Source of the DNA: Clostridium thermobutyricum DSM 4928
Lineage (GTDB): Bacteria; Bacillota; Clostridia; Clostridiales; Clostridiaceae
NCBI RefSeq assembly: GCF_002050515.1
Contig: NZ_LTAY01000032.1
Location: 1 to 38,116, forward strand
Length of the DNA: 38,116 bases
Reading direction: 5' to 3'
Part shown: positions 1-7,694 of the stretch, piece by piece
How positions within the stretch are numbered: the stretch's first letter is position 1
Layout: each line of letters starts with the position of its first letter
Notes under the pieces: generated by a model
What the model saw: the letters and a program-made list of their open reading frames with translations, nothing else
Database searches by the model: none
What the model was told of the DNA's origin: nothing
Made by a program: the position numbers and the translations under genes

Positions 1-390
<390 letters not shown>

Positions 391-454
391 AAGTTTAATC
401 TTTTAGCTCTTAAAACTTACTTATAAAAGAATTGCTGGTTTAAGTTTGCTTATA

Positions 455-482
455 TATTATTCTGTTCAATTTTCAAAGACCA
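455..482 (-). other. rRNA leader processing-stem segment
   Basis: In sense the minus strand contains GGTCTTTGAAAATTGAACAG (about 463-482), a block typical of Firmicute rRNA leaders just upstream of 16S. By family knowledge it takes part in the long stem cut by RNase III or equivalent enzymes. The other half of the stem lies outside the window. Confidence 0.55.
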
Positions 483-512
483 TTTTTCTTCATCGCTTTT
501 GGCGACTTATTT

Positions 513-541
513 AGTCTATCATCATAATATTATTATGTCAA
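513..541 (-). promoter_or_regulatory. rRNA operon promoter
   Basis: The minus strand has TTGACA (536-541), a 17-bp spacer and TAGACT (513-518). This is a near-consensus sigma-A promoter about 120 bp upstream of the 16S 5' end, the distance usual for Firmicute rrn operons. Further upstream (542-772) the sequence is A/T-rich and I see no second clear promoter for the operon. Confidence 0.8.
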
Positions 542-789
542 CAACTTTTTTCAAAGTTATAATCATAAGTATTTTGATTGCTTAGCTGTTTTTTTGTTGG
601 ACTAGCCAAGCGACATGTATTATCTTAACACCTTTTTTATTATGTTCTAAATTATTTTTATGTAAATTTTTAATTTATTACTTAAATACTCTTATATAAT
701 CTTTTTTTCTATTAATTAAATATATAGATACTCTAGGAAATGTTTTTTTAATTTAACTAAAAATTTTGAATAATGAAAATTTTATTTTG

Positions 790-798
790 TGTTATACT
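790..798 (+). promoter_or_regulatory. Extended -10 promoter for ung
   Basis: TGTTATACT at 790-798 is a TGnTATAAT-type extended -10 element with no good -35 box. It predicts a start near 805. It lies inside the longest reading frame that could be extended upstream from ung, which argues that translation starts downstream of it, at 857. Confidence 0.5.
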
Positions 799-856
799 AA
801 AACCATATCAACTGATTACGAAAGGATGTGTAAAGTGGCATTTAGCCACGATTTCT

Positions 857-1534
857 ATGGGATATGTTATAAATAAATCTTGGTCTTCTTTATTAAGAGA
901 AGAATTTTCAAAAGATTATTATAAAAAAATTATGAGTTTATTAAATGAAGAATATTCTAATAAATCTATTTTTCCTCCAAGGAAAAATGTTTTTGAAGCT
1001 TTAAATATCACAAATTATGAAGATGTTAAAGTTGTTATATTAGGTCAAGATCCTTATCATAGACCTAATCAAGCTCACGGATTAAGCTTTTCAGTAAATG
1101 TCGGAGTAAAGATTCCTCCATCTCTTATTAACATATATAAAGAATTACATGATGATTTAGGATGCTATATTCCTAACAATGGATTTTTAGAAAAATGGGC
1201 AAAACAAGGAGTTCTTTTATTAAATACTTCTTTGACAGTTATAGAAGGTCATGCAAATTCTCATCAAAAAATAGGATGGTCTATATTTACTGACAAAATA
1301 ATTTCTTTAGTAAATGAAAAAGATACTCCTGTTGTATTTATATTATGGGGAAATAATGCTATATCTAAAAAATCTCTAATAACTAATCCTAAACATTTGA
1401 TACTGCAATCAGTTCATCCTAGTCCACTTTCTGCTAGGAGAGGTTTTTTTGGTAGCAAACCTTTTTCTAAAACAAATGAATTTCTAGAAAAAAATAATCT
1501 TTCACCTATTGATTGGCAAATAGAAAATGTATAA
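857..1534 (+). CDS. ung: Uracil-DNA glycosylase, family 1
   Basis: This enzyme excises uracil from DNA and starts base-excision repair in the cytoplasm. The water-activating motif GQDPYH is at residues 63-68 (Asp65 catalytic) and the HPSPLS leucine-loop motif starts at His187, the same number as in E. coli Ung. From the ATG at 857 the protein is 225 aa, the family's usual length. The frame could be extended to 773, but that adds 28 unlike residues and runs upstream of the predicted promoter. The start has no good ribosome site directly in front. An AAAGGA lies about 30 nt upstream, separated from the ATG by a small hairpin (GTGGC/GCCAC). The gene stands alone and ends in a strong terminator. 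Confidence 0.95.
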   Translation: MGYVINKSWSSLLREEFSKDYYKKIMSLLNEEYSNKSIFPPRKNVFEALNITNYEDVKVVILGQDPYHRPNQAHGLSFSVNVGVKIPPSLINIYKELHDDLGCYIPNNGFLEKWAKQGVLLLNTSLTVIEGHANSHQKIGWSIFTDKIISLVNEKDTPVVFILWGNNAISKKSLITNPKHLILQSVHPSPLSARRGFFGSKPFSKTNEFLEKNNLSPIDWQIENV

Positions 1535-1535
1535 A

Positions 1536-1583
1536 AATAGAGGTAAATCAAGTAATATTTTTACTACTTAATTTACCTCTATT
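1536..1583 (+). terminator. Intrinsic terminator after ung
   Basis: The 13-bp perfect arms AATAGAGGTAAAT (1536-1548) and ATTTACCTCTATT (1571-1583) begin just after the ung stop. T-rich sequence follows, and the other strand is A-rich, so it may also serve the leftward genes to its right. Confidence 0.8.
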
Positions 1584-1616
1584 CTTTAAATTGTCTTTTT
1601 AATTTGTCTTTATAGA

Positions 1617-1814
1617 TCATTTTTCCTTTTTCTTTAGATTTTCAATCATCAGTCTGTATTCATCATCATTTATAAGTTTATAGTTCCTCATTATCCTTAC
1701 TGTTTCTTGATCATATAAACATTCATTCTTTCTTATATTTTTTGATCTGATTGAATCCCTTACTATCATAACTAAAAATAAAATTATAAATGATGTTCCT
1801 ATTACAAACTCCAT
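1617..1814 (-). CDS. Small membrane protein, unknown function
   Basis: I do not recognise this 65-aa protein. Residues about 3-19 form one hydrophobic segment, followed by a basic, charged tail (RSKNIRK, then LKKKEK at the end), which fits a single-span protein with a cytoplasmic C-terminus. The tail resembles the short oligomerisation/SHOCT-like helices of other small Firmicute membrane proteins, but I would not assign it. A GGAGAA ribosome site precedes the ATG. It lies 54 bp downstream of the other small membrane gene and is probably its operon partner. Confidence 0.75.
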   Translation of the reverse strand: MEFVIGTSFIILFLVMIVRDSIRSKNIRKNECLYDQETVRIMRNYKLINDDEYRLMIENLKKKEK

Positions 1815-1868
1815 ATATATTTCTCCTATAAAAAAGGCTACTATATATTTTATTCAATCAAATAAATT

Positions 1869-2072
1869 TTATTGACTTATTTTTTTATTTCTATTCATAA
1901 CGTTAATTAAACTTCCTGCCAGAATTCCTATTATAGAAAAAAAAGAAACTCCTAATATTAATATATCTAATAAAATTCCAGTTATTAATCCTATTATTAA
2001 TCCTATTATTAATCCCATAGTTATTGTTTTCTCTTCTCTCTTTATGTTTAATCTTTCTTCCTCATATACCAT
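1869..2072 (-). CDS. Small glycine-zipper membrane protein, unknown function
   Basis: This is a 67-aa protein with a charged N-terminus (EEERLNIKREEK) followed by two hydrophobic stretches, about residues 18-34 and 36-56. The first contains the repeat GLIIGLIIGLIT, a glycine-zipper pattern that favours tight helix packing. At DNA level this is a 12-bp unit repeated nearly three times. A GGAGGAG site sits 5-6 nt before the ATG, so the gene looks translated. It is the first gene of a likely two-gene leftward unit. The function is unknown. Confidence 0.75.
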   Translation of the reverse strand: MVYEEERLNIKREEKTITMGLIIGLIIGLITGILLDILILGVSFFSIIGILAGSLINVMNRNKKISQ

Positions 2073-2317
2073 AATTTCTCCTCCAATAATCCATCTGTAT
2101 TTATTTTACAATTAATTTATTAAGAATTCCTTAACAACTTCTTAAATGAATCTTATTGTTTTATTATTAATTTTACAATATAAAATTCTATTTTTAATTA
2201 TTACTATTTTTTCTGAATCTTAATCATTATTTTCCATATTATTTTTTAAATTACTTATATATAAATTAGACGATTATTGAAGTTATTTAGTTTCATTTAT
2301 TTTATTTTTTATATAAA
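2073..2317. other. Intergenic region, A/T-rich
   Basis: This lies between the small membrane genes and the 5S-tRNA terminator. It must hold the promoter of the 1869-2072 gene, but no convincing -35/-10 pair stands out. No open frame with a ribosome site was seen. Confidence 0.5.
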
Positions 2318-2346
2318 AAAAGCACTAACTTTAAAGTTAGTGCTTT

Positions 2347-2347
<1 letters not shown>
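2318..2347 (-). terminator. Terminator of the 5S-tRNA-Phe unit
   Basis: The perfect 15-bp arms AAAAGCACTAACTTT and its complement lie directly after the tRNA-Phe CCA end. On the minus strand a run of seven U residues follows. The hairpin begins at the tRNA 3' end with no spacer, so termination and 3' processing must occur close together. Confidence 0.9.
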
Positions 2348-2422
<75 letters not shown>

Positions 2423-2431
2423 ATACAATGT

Positions 2432-2548
2432 ACCTAGCAACTTCCTACTCTCCCACACAGTCTCCCATGCAGTACCATCGGCGTTATAGAGCTTAACTTT
2501 CCTGTTCGGAATGGGAAGGAGTGTTTCCTCTATGCCATCGTCACTAGA
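2432..2548 (-). rRNA. rrf: 5S ribosomal RNA
   Basis: This 117-nt gene has the conserved core CCATTCCGAACAGGAAAGTT and the closing helix TCTAGTGACG.../...GTTGCTAGGT. It is not preceded by 23S: the next gene upstream is a protein gene. A promoter sits about 20 nt in front of it, so it is an isolated 5S copy transcribed with tRNA-Phe. Confidence 0.95.
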
Positions 2549-2571
2549 TTTATTTGTATCTTACGTATTAT

Positions 2572-2600
2572 ATCTTATATTATGTTTTATTATTTGTCAA
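2572..2600 (-). promoter_or_regulatory. Promoter of the free-standing 5S-tRNA-Phe unit
   Basis: On the minus strand TTGACA (2595-2600), a 17-bp spacer and TAAGAT (2572-2577) place the start near 2565, about 17 nt before the 5S 5' end. Its design matches the 16S promoter at 513-541, as expected for rRNA-class transcription. Confidence 0.75.
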
Positions 2601-2917
2601 CATTTTTTTATAATTATTTTTTCAATCCAAATATTATTCTAAAGCTAATTTCAATATATCTATTTTAAATACATATATTAAATAATATAAACTTCAAAAT
2701 TTCAATATTCATTTCTTAGCTTTAGAATTAATAATTCAATTTTATGTAATTCTTAGGACTCTTTCATTTCTAAAAAATCTTATCACCTTAATAGCTAAAT
2801 ATATAATTTTGATTTAAATTTATTGCTATATAAAATTATATATAAATAAAAAATTCTTCAATACTCTTTTGATTTCATATTTATTATAAATATCTTCTTT
2901 ATATTTCTTCTATAAAC
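2601..2917. other. Intergenic region, A/T-rich
   Basis: About 300 bp lie between the 5S promoter and the SGNH hydrolase stop. I see no gene, no rRNA remnant and no strong hairpin here. In particular there is no trace of a 23S 3' end. Confidence 0.5.
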
Positions 2918-3574
2918 TTATATTATTTTACTTTCTAATATATTTTCAAATATTAACTTATGGACCAAGTCTGTTGGATGCAATCCATCATTTAAACAAT
3001 TTTCTTTAATCATTATTTTATCTATTGAAAGATTATTTTCTTTTAAATAATTTTCTATCTTTTTATAGTTATCTATTAATTTTATATTTTCTTCTTTACT
3101 TATTTTTCTTATTATATTTATTATATCTATTGTATGATGGATTCTGCTTGGTTTATTTTCATTTTCTTTTGTAGAAATTATAGGAGTCATTAATATTATT
3201 TTTTTATCTCTTAACTGATTTATTATATACTTTAAATTACTATATAATTCATTTAATCCATTTTCTCTTTTTCTATCATTTAAGCCTATTAAAATAAAAA
3301 CTATATCATCTTTTTCTGAAACTAGTTTATTTATATTTTCTTTTAATTGTGTTGAGTTCATTCCACAACATCCATTATTATTTAAAACTATATTTTTATT
3401 TTCTTTATTTAAATATTCATTTAATAATGCTCCCCAACTTTTCTTAGTTTGCACATTTTTAAAATCAATATTATCTACTCTAATTAAAGTTGAATCAAGT
3501 TCTTTAAAATCTGAAGTTCCTTCTCCGGCTGCTATACTATCTCCTATTATCTTGATATATATTCTATTTTTCAC
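2918..3574 (-). CDS. SGNH/GDSL-family hydrolase
   Basis: This is a serine esterase/lipase of the SGNH fold. All four blocks are visible: block I GDS (Ser13), block II glycine in NNNGCCGMNS, block III GLND with Asn, and block V DGLHP with the Asp/His pair near the C-terminus. There is no signal peptide, so it probably acts in the cytoplasm on an unknown ester. I chose the GTG start at 3574 (about 218 aa) because a GGAG lies 9 nt upstream. An ATG at 3583 and a TTG at 3589 are in frame but overlap that ribosome site. It lies about 180 bp downstream of the deaminase gene and may be the last gene of the same leftward block. Confidence 0.88.
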   Translation of the reverse strand: MKNRIYIKIIGDSIAAGEGTSDFKELDSTLIRVDNIDFKNVQTKKSWGALLNEYLNKENKNIVLNNNGCCGMNSTQLKENINKLVSEKDDIVFILIGLNDRKRENGLNELYSNLKYIINQLRDKKIILMTPIISTKENENKPSRIHHTIDIINIIRKISKEENIKLIDNYKKIENYLKENNLSIDKIMIKENCLNDGLHPTDLVHKLIFENILESKII

Positions 3575-3757
3575 TAATCTCATCTCCAAGTACTATCTTT
3601 TTATAGAATATTTCACAATTTTTTATTTTTTCAAATTAGTATAAACTAATCCCCTCTTATATAAAAGATTTATTTTAACTATCCTACACTTATTTGTTTA
3701 GCCTATTAAGCAGCTAATCTATATAAATTTTCCTTAATTATATTAAAATATAGTAAT

Positions 3758-4132
3758 TTAATTCCACATCTCTGGTAGTAAATCTGATATTGTTACTATT
3801 TTATCTTCTAATAATACTTCACTTTTATAATTTTCATCATTTATTTGATTTATTAATTCTCTACATCTTCCACAAGGTGGCACAATATTTCCATCTTTAT
3901 AAACTGATACAATTTTAACTATTCTTGTTTCTCCTCCTGTTATCATAGCTGCAATTGCTGAATGTTCTGCACAAAAGCCCATAGAACTTGGAGTATCTAT
4001 ACATACTCCTTTATACACACTTCCTTTATCAGTTAAAATTACTGCTGCAACTGAACCTGCATATGAACTTCTTGATATTTTTCGTGGATTTAGCGTAGTC
4101 CTTGCTATTTCTAATAATTCATTAAAATTCAT
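3758..4132 (-). CDS. Cytidine-deaminase-like zinc protein
   Basis: This 124-aa protein belongs to the cytidine deaminase superfamily. The zinc and catalytic motifs are CAE (Cys54, Glu56) and PCGRC (Cys87, Cys90), and the length fits the small single-domain type. The motif wording ([15 protein letters not shown]) is nearer to blasticidin-S-deaminase-like members than to classic Cdd (CAERTA, PCGACRQ), so the substrate could be a nucleoside other than cytidine. The start is the second of three close ATGs; the first is followed at once by a stop. GAGAGG lies just upstream. It is the third gene of a tight run with the acetyltransferase and flavodoxin. Confidence 0.88.
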   Translation of the reverse strand: MNFNELLEIARTTLNPRKISRSSYAGSVAAVILTDKGSVYKGVCIDTPSSMGFCAEHSAIAAMITGGETRIVKIVSVYKDGNIVPPCGRCRELINQINDENYKSEVLLEDKIVTISDLLPEMWN

Positions 4133-4153
4133 TCATAATACCTCTCACATATT

Positions 4154-4711
4154 TTATAAATTCATTTTTTTCTTAACCAAATCTACTATATCTCGTATTT
4201 CTGTTTTATCCATAAAATATACCTTCTTACCATATGTGTCTAAAAATTCTCTGTTTTCATTTGTTAGCTTTTCTTCTTCAATATTTTCTACTTTCTTTTT
4301 AAGCATTTTCATCATCGTTTTATGCAAAAATGTAAGTTTACTATAATCTATTCCACCTCTTAAATTAAATATAGTTATTTTATTTTTTTGTAAATCAAAT
4401 ATTCTATTTATATTAGAATTTATTTGATTTACATCATTCATATCTTTAGGCTCTGATAGCCCACATGTAAATATAACTATATCTTTAGCTTTTATTTTCT
4501 CAAAGTTATTTTTTAGAATTGATATTCCTTTTACTCCACCTGCATATAACCCTCCACCATATATAATAATATCGTAATTTAGCAGATTATCTTTTTTCAT
4601 ATTTTTATAGCTGAATAAATCACAATTTAACTCTTCTGATATCCATTTTGCATACTTTTCAGTTGTTCCATACTTTGACCCATATATAACCACTACTTTC
4701 TTCATAATCAC
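4154..4711 (-). CDS. Flavodoxin-domain protein (HemG/flavodoxin_5-like)
   Basis: The N-terminus (VVVIYGSKYGTTEKYAKWI) is a flavodoxin phosphate-binding loop that holds FMN, and YGGGLYAGG is the usual second flavin loop. The 185-aa length and the internal pattern match the flavodoxin_5 family, which includes menaquinone-dependent protoporphyrinogen oxidase HemG, but many clostridial members are unassigned oxidoreductases. The GTG at 4711 has AAAGGA upstream; an ATG at 4705 is an equally possible start. Only 9 bp separate it from the acetyltransferase gene before it and 21 bp from the deaminase after it, so the three are probably co-transcribed. Confidence 0.85.
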   Translation of the reverse strand: MIMKKVVVIYGSKYGTTEKYAKWISEELNCDLFSYKNMKKDNLLNYDIIIYGGGLYAGGVKGISILKNNFEKIKAKDIVIFTCGLSEPKDMNDVNQINSNINRIFDLQKNKITIFNLRGGIDYSKLTFLHKTMMKMLKKKVENIEEEKLTNENREFLDTYGKKVYFMDKTEIRDIVDLVKKKMNL

Positions 4712-4720
4712 CTATTTCCT

Positions 4721-5158
4721 TTATAGATTTTTTCCCATTATAACTAAATTCTTATATTCTTTTAATCCTCTCTTTTTATAAAATTCTAAAGTTTCATTGC
4801 TTTTGCATGTGAATAAAATTATTTCATTTATCCCTTTATTGTATAATCTTTTTTCAAATTCATTAAAAATTTTGCTACCTAAACCTTGTCCTTTTAATTT
4901 ACTTCTTACGCAAAACTCTTTTATATTAAATAGTACTCCATCATAAAATTGCTCTTCATGCCCTAATATTAATCCATAAATTATATTAGATTCTTCAGCT
5001 ATTATTCCATAAAACCCTTCACTTTTTATCATTTGACTTAATCTTTTACTAGCTGTTTCTATTGTCCATTTATCATTCCATGGTGGAGCATTAAATGCTT
5101 CTATATAAATTTCTACTAATTCTTTTATATCTTCTATATGTATTTCTCTATAATTCAT
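4721..5158 (-). CDS. GNAT-family N-acetyltransferase
   Basis: This 145-aa protein has the Gcn5-related fold. The acetyl-CoA pyrophosphate loop is in motif A (KGQGLGSKIF, about residues 89-98), preceded by the beta-4 strand ending FCVRSK and followed by motif B with FYKKRGLKEY near the C-terminus. The substrate cannot be read from the sequence. A strong GGGGAGAGA ribosome site precedes the ATG. It is the first gene of the leftward run GNAT, flavodoxin, deaminase. Confidence 0.88.
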   Translation of the reverse strand: MNYREIHIEDIKELVEIYIEAFNAPPWNDKWTIETASKRLSQMIKSEGFYGIIAEESNIIYGLILGHEEQFYDGVLFNIKEFCVRSKLKGQGLGSKIFNEFEKRLYNKGINEIILFTCKSNETLEFYKKRGLKEYKNLVIMGKNL

Positions 5159-5225
5159 TCTCTCTCCCCTTTTCCTTTTTTAGGAAATATCAAATTTATT
5201 ATATCATATCTTTTTCTCCAAATAA

Positions 5226-5252
5226 AAAAACTAGAATTAAATTCTAGTTTTT
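5226..5252 (-). terminator. Terminator after the CarD-like gene
   Basis: The arms AAAAACTAGAATT and AATTCTAGTTTTT flank a short loop directly after the stop at 5257. Both sides carry A/T runs, so it can work in either direction. Confidence 0.75.
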
Positions 5253-5256
5253 ATTT

Positions 5257-5745
5257 TTACAAATTTAATATATATTTATATGCTTCCTTTTCATTAAAAG
5301 CAAATATTATACTTAACTCTTCAAATAATAATTTTTCTGAATTTTTCATAATTATTTCATCAGATTGAGTTAATTTTTTTCCTAATGCATTTTTTTCTTT
5401 CTTTTTTGCAGTAATACTTCTTACTAACTTAACCCAATTAGAAAAATCTCCAGTTTTAACTAAAGCTTTAAAACTTTCATTTCTTTGTCTCTCACTATCT
5501 ATCCATATTAACTCACTAAGTTTTTCATTTTCTACTATATCTTCTACCTCTTCTTTTGATAATATTTTTCTCATAAAAATCTTAGTATTATCAGTTGGAA
5601 TTTTTATTATAGTATTATTTTCATATATATGATTAAGAACATAGTATTCTTTTTTGATAAAATTTCTGTCTTTTTCCTCAACAATATCTATCACTTTACA
5701 AATTCCTGTTGTTCCATACATTATATAATCATTTATTTTGAACAT
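5257..5745 (-). CDS. CarD/CdnL-family transcription regulator
   Basis: The N-terminal 60 residues (FKINDYIMYGTTGICKVIDI onward) form the RNA-polymerase-interacting Tudor-like domain shared by CarD, CdnL and Mfd. The C-terminal half is helical, as in CarD, where it touches the promoter's upstream fork. CarD proteins bind the polymerase beta subunit and change open-complex stability, often at rRNA promoters. The ATG at 5745 gives 162 aa and has AAAGGAG 8 nt upstream; a GTG at 5754 is inside that site and was not chosen. The leader carries a terminator-like hairpin at 5806-5830. Confidence 0.9.
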   Translation of the reverse strand: MFKINDYIMYGTTGICKVIDIVEEKDRNFIKKEYYVLNHIYENNTIIKIPTDNTKIFMRKILSKEEVEDIVENEKLSELIWIDSERQRNESFKALVKTGDFSNWVKLVRSITAKKKEKNALGKKLTQSDEIIMKNSEKLLFEELSIIFAFNEKEAYKYILNL

Positions 5746-5805
5746 AAACCTCACTCCTTTAATTATTTTTCAATAGTAGATTTACTTTTTTATAAAAATA
5801 TAAAA

Positions 5806-5830
5806 AAAACGCGCAGTTAAACAACTGCAC
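5806..5830 (-). terminator. Terminator-like hairpin upstream of the CarD-like gene
   Basis: On the minus strand ACGTGCAGTT/AACTGCGCGT pair over 10 bp with one mismatch around a 4-nt loop and are followed by eight U residues. It sits about 190 nt after the flavoprotein stop and 60 nt before the CarD ATG. It may be a late terminator for the flavoprotein gene or an attenuator in the CarD leader. Confidence 0.7.
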
Positions 5831-5860
5831 GTATGATATCAAACTACATATTGTACTTTA

Positions 5861-5869
5861 ATTGTAACA
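5861..5869 (-). promoter_or_regulatory. Possible extended -10 promoter for the CarD-like gene
   Basis: The minus strand reads TGTTACAAT, an extended -10 form without a clear -35. If used, transcription would begin near 5854, and the RNA would pass through the hairpin at 5806-5830 before reaching the CarD start. This is inference from sequence only. Confidence 0.3.
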
Positions 5870-6025
5870 CACTATATTAAATAAAGCTAATTTCATATAT
5901 TTATTTCTTATATCTATATAATTTTCACAAAATAAAATAATAATTTTTATTTATATAAATTTTGTTATCTTATTTTTTCATATAATTAAATTCTCTAAAA
6001 TAAATTTATCCTCTCTTTTATAAAT

Positions 6026-6733
6026 TTATTTCCAAGGTTTTTTTCCATCTAACCATCCTTTATTTTTCCAATACTCTTTTTCTATATTAATCGCATTATC
6101 CATTTTATGAACTTTAATAAATGTATTAAACATTATTCTTACAAATACACTTGGCCTATTATTATTTCCTATAGAATTATAAAATTTATTACTTTTTATT
6201 TTTAATTTTTTTATACATTTCTCTTTATTTTTTTCAGATATATCATTCCATTTAGTACTTCTTACATTAAGCCCACACTCAACTATTGTACTTACACCCC
6301 AATACTTAACAGATCTTTTTATTGTATTTATTACATGCTTTGTTCCTGTTCCAGCAGTAGTTGAAACAATAAATACTGATTTTTTAAACATTTCTTCCAT
6401 TGGCATATGAACTATATACATATGCCCAAAATGATCTAACAAAGTTTTCATTTGCCCTGTAACATCCATAACATAAGTAGGCGAAGCAAAAATTATTCCA
6501 TCTGCACTTTTAAAACTATTATATATTTTCAATGTATATTCTGAATGAGGACATTTTTCTTTTCCATAATAAAAGCAATTAAAACATCCATTACAAAACT
6601 TTGGCATATCTTTCGGTAAAAAATATTCTTCAAATTCTATATCATCTTTAGTTTTAAGTTCATCCTTTATTATTTTAACTGTATTATAAGTATTTTCACG
6701 TCTTTCATTACCATAAATAATACAAATCTTCAT
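6026..6733 (-). CDS. Iron-sulfur-flavoprotein-like NAD(P)H oxidoreductase
   Basis: This 235-aa flavodoxin-fold protein belongs to the NADPH-dependent FMN reductase group. After the FMN-binding N-terminus (IIYGNERRENTYN) comes the compact cysteine motif C-x2-C-x2-C-x7-C (CNGCFNCF...KCP), the 4Fe-4S site of archaeal and clostridial iron-sulfur flavoproteins (Isf). The second flavin loop is FASPTYVMDVTG, and STTAGTGT is near the nicotinamide side. Isf proteins transfer electrons and reduce O2 or peroxide in anaerobes; the role here is inferred. GAGGTG lies 6 nt before the ATG. It is a single gene, divergent from the sirtuin. Confidence 0.85.
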   Translation of the reverse strand: MKICIIYGNERRENTYNTVKIIKDELKTKDDIEFEEYFLPKDMPKFCNGCFNCFYYGKEKCPHSEYTLKIYNSFKSADGIIFASPTYVMDVTGQMKTLLDHFGHMYIVHMPMEEMFKKSVFIVSTTAGTGTKHVINTIKRSVKYWGVSTIVECGLNVRSTKWNDISEKNKEKCIKKLKIKSNKFYNSIGNNNRPSVFVRIMFNTFIKVHKMDNAINIEKEYWKNKGWLDGKKPWK

Positions 6734-6881
6734 TTATACACCTCTTCAAATTCTCACTATATATATATTACTTATATAATAAATTAATGGTGTATAATTA
6801 ATATAAAATCGAATTTATTATTTTTCCTTATTTAACTAAATGTCAATAATATAATTATAAATATTGTTTGGAGATGATTTA

Positions 6882-7619
6882 ATGAATACTAAAATAGAAG
6901 AATTAACTCAGATTATAAAAGAAAGTAATAATATAGTTTTTTTTGGAGGAGCTGGAGTATCCACAGAAAGCAATATACCTGACTTTAGAAGTGCTACAGG
7001 TCTTTTTAATGAAAAATTAAATATGACTTTTACACCAGAACAACTTGTTTCTCACTCTTTTTATGTTAGATATCCTGAAGAATTCTTTAATTTTTATAAA
7101 GCTAAACTTATATATCCTGAAGCTAAACCAAATCTTGGCCATATTGCTTTAGCTAAACTTGAAAAAATGGGGAAATTAAAGGCTGTTGTTACTCAAAATA
7201 TTGATGGTCTTCATCAAGCTGCTGGTTCTAAAAATGTTTTTGAGCTTCATGGTTCAGTACATAGAAATTACTGTACTAAATGTGGTCAATTTTATGATGC
7301 TGATTTTGTATTAAAATCAAAAGGAGCTCCTATTTGTACTAATTGTGGAGGTCAAGTAAAGCCTGATGTTGTACTTTATGAGGAAGGTTTAGATAATGCT
7401 GTTATTAATGGAGCTGTAAGAGCAATAAGTCAAGCTGACACTTTAATTATTGGTGGAACTTCTTTAGTTGTTTATCCTGCTGCTGGACTTATTGATTATT
7501 TTAGAGGTAAAAATCTTGTCCTTATAAATAAAAGCAAAACTTCTGCTGATTCTAAAGCTAATTTAGTTATTAATGATTCAATTGGTAAAGTTTTAGATGA
7601 AGCAATAAAATCACTTTAA
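6882..7619 (+). CDS. cobB: NAD-dependent protein deacylase, sirtuin
   Basis: Sirtuins remove acyl groups from lysines using NAD. The protein shows GAGVST (residues 23-28), DFR (34-36), TQNIDGLH (from residue 104), the catalytic histidine in ELHGSVH (His123), two CxxC zinc pairs (CTKC, CTNC) and the NAD motif GGTSLVVYPA. From the ATG at 6882 it is 245 aa, usual for bacterial CobB. The frame can be extended to a TTG at 6864, but that TTG overlaps the GGAG ribosome site. A TATAAT at 6793-6798 could be the -10. It is followed after 75 bp by a secreted phosphatase gene in the same direction. Confidence 0.95.
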   Translation: MNTKIEELTQIIKESNNIVFFGGAGVSTESNIPDFRSATGLFNEKLNMTFTPEQLVSHSFYVRYPEEFFNFYKAKLIYPEAKPNLGHIALAKLEKMGKLKAVVTQNIDGLHQAAGSKNVFELHGSVHRNYCTKCGQFYDADFVLKSKGAPICTNCGGQVKPDVVLYEEGLDNAVINGAVRAISQADTLIIGGTSLVVYPAAGLIDYFRGKNLVLINKSKTSADSKANLVINDSIGKVLDEAIKSL

Positions 7620-7694
7620 TATATTTTTTATAAATATAAGTAATAAAATCACTATCTTTTGAAAAACCTATATTTTGAAAGAGGTGATTTTTTT

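Noticed and set aside
619..647. Second rRNA promoter
   Set aside because: A GATAAT -10 is present on the minus strand, but the -35 position (GAACAT) is poor.
2601..2917. Remnant of a 23S gene before the isolated 5S
   Set aside because: No conserved 23S 3' sequence is recognisable; the region is plain A/T-rich DNA.
5138..5820. Rightward open frames opposite the CarD-like gene
   Set aside because: They have low-complexity F/I/Y-rich translations, no ribosome sites, and lie opposite a clear gene.
7600..7655. Short direct repeat AATAAAATCACT after the sirtuin stop
   Set aside because: A 12-bp repeat in A/T-rich DNA with no other mobile-element sign; likely chance or slippage.
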